Below, piece by piece: positions 5,304 through 5,393 of a stretch of 5,393 nt of DNA. A model generated the notes under the pieces. The model searched no databases and was not told the origin of the DNA. It worked only from the letters and a program-made list of their open reading frames with translations. The stretch is from contig JAIYCK010000123.1 of NCBI GenBank assembly GCA_027488055.1, forward strand, positions 1 through 5,393. The letters run 5' to 3'. Made by a program: the position numbers and the translations under genes. The first letter of the stretch is position 1; the number at the start of each line of letters is the position of its first letter. Origin of the DNA: Flavobacteriales bacterium. GTDB taxonomy: Bacteria; Bacteroidota; Bacteroidia; Flavobacteriales_D; Sanyastnellaceae.

Positions 5304-5393
5304 TTACTCGACGATCAAGGTGCTTGTTCTCCAGGTTTGATTGCCGTTTAAGTCGCCAACTTCTAGTCTGAAGTCATATTGTCCAGGTTCTGA
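5304..5393 (-). CDS. C-terminus of a convergent protein, probably Ig/PKD-like beta domain (partial)
   Basis: Reading the minus strand from the window edge, 29 codons are open and end at TAA (complement of 5304-5306). The peptide contains EPGQYDFRLEVGDLNGN and ends TSTLIVE. The G-x-Y-x-F-x-L-x-V-x-D-x-x-G-N pattern is like the last strands of PKD or other Ig-like beta-sandwich domains, which in the Bacteroidota occur in secreted or surface lipoproteins. The composition and a stop placed 3 nt from the phosphorylase stop support a real gene cut by the window edge. The start, length and function lie outside the window, so no product can be named. Confidence 0.6.
   Translation of the reverse strand, partial: SEPGQYDFRLEVGDLNGNQTWRTSTLIVE

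Overview
The window looks like a chromosomal segment from a member of the Bacteroidota. Three things point there. The tRNA promoter has the TTG / TAnnTTTG architecture of that phylum, starts lack Shine-Dalgarno sequences, and one gene encodes a small START-like-domain protein typical of the phylum. No genus can be named from the sequence.

Layout. Positions 1-417 are AT-rich with no gene I can support. Positions 418-1074 (+) hold an open frame whose C-terminal 60% is clearly the tRNA1(Val) adenine-N6 methyltransferase family (TrmN6/YfiC). Its N-terminal part is unrelated Ser/Lys-rich sequence without the SAM-binding motif, so it is probably a broken or chimeric copy. It converges with no gap on a START-like-domain gene (1075-1458, -). 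A self-contained tRNA unit follows: promoter (1673-1701), a CAT-anticodon tRNA with an odd T-loop (1744-1817), and a rho-independent terminator (1826-1859).

The core of the window, 1946-5300 (+), is an arsenosugar-biosynthesis operon. In order it encodes an AhpD/carboxymuconolactone-decarboxylase-like CxxC protein, the radical SAM enzyme ArsS, a rhodanese lipoprotein, a TIGR04282/DUF2064-type glycosyltransferase, and a purine nucleoside phosphorylase. ArsS, the rhodanese and the glycosyltransferase overlap by 11 and 8 nt. The phosphorylase follows after 67 nt. At the right edge, 5304-5393 (-), lies the C-terminus of a convergent gene that looks like the last beta strands of an Ig/PKD-like domain.

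How the genes fit together. From family knowledge, ArsS joins the 5'-deoxyadenosyl part of SAM to dimethylated arsenic. The phosphorylase could then remove adenine and the glycosyltransferase add an aglycone or sugar group. The CxxC protein and the rhodanese may supply thiol or sulfur redox chemistry, which is inference. No arsM methyltransferase and no second (TIGR04283-type) glycosyltransferase lie in the operon, so those steps must be encoded elsewhere or be missing. The most informative sequence-level observation is in the phosphorylase. The residues aligned with the human PNP base- and 5'-OH-recognition positions Asn243 and His257 are Asp and Ile, which fits an adenine nucleoside with a hydrophobic 5' substituent, as expected for the ArsS product.
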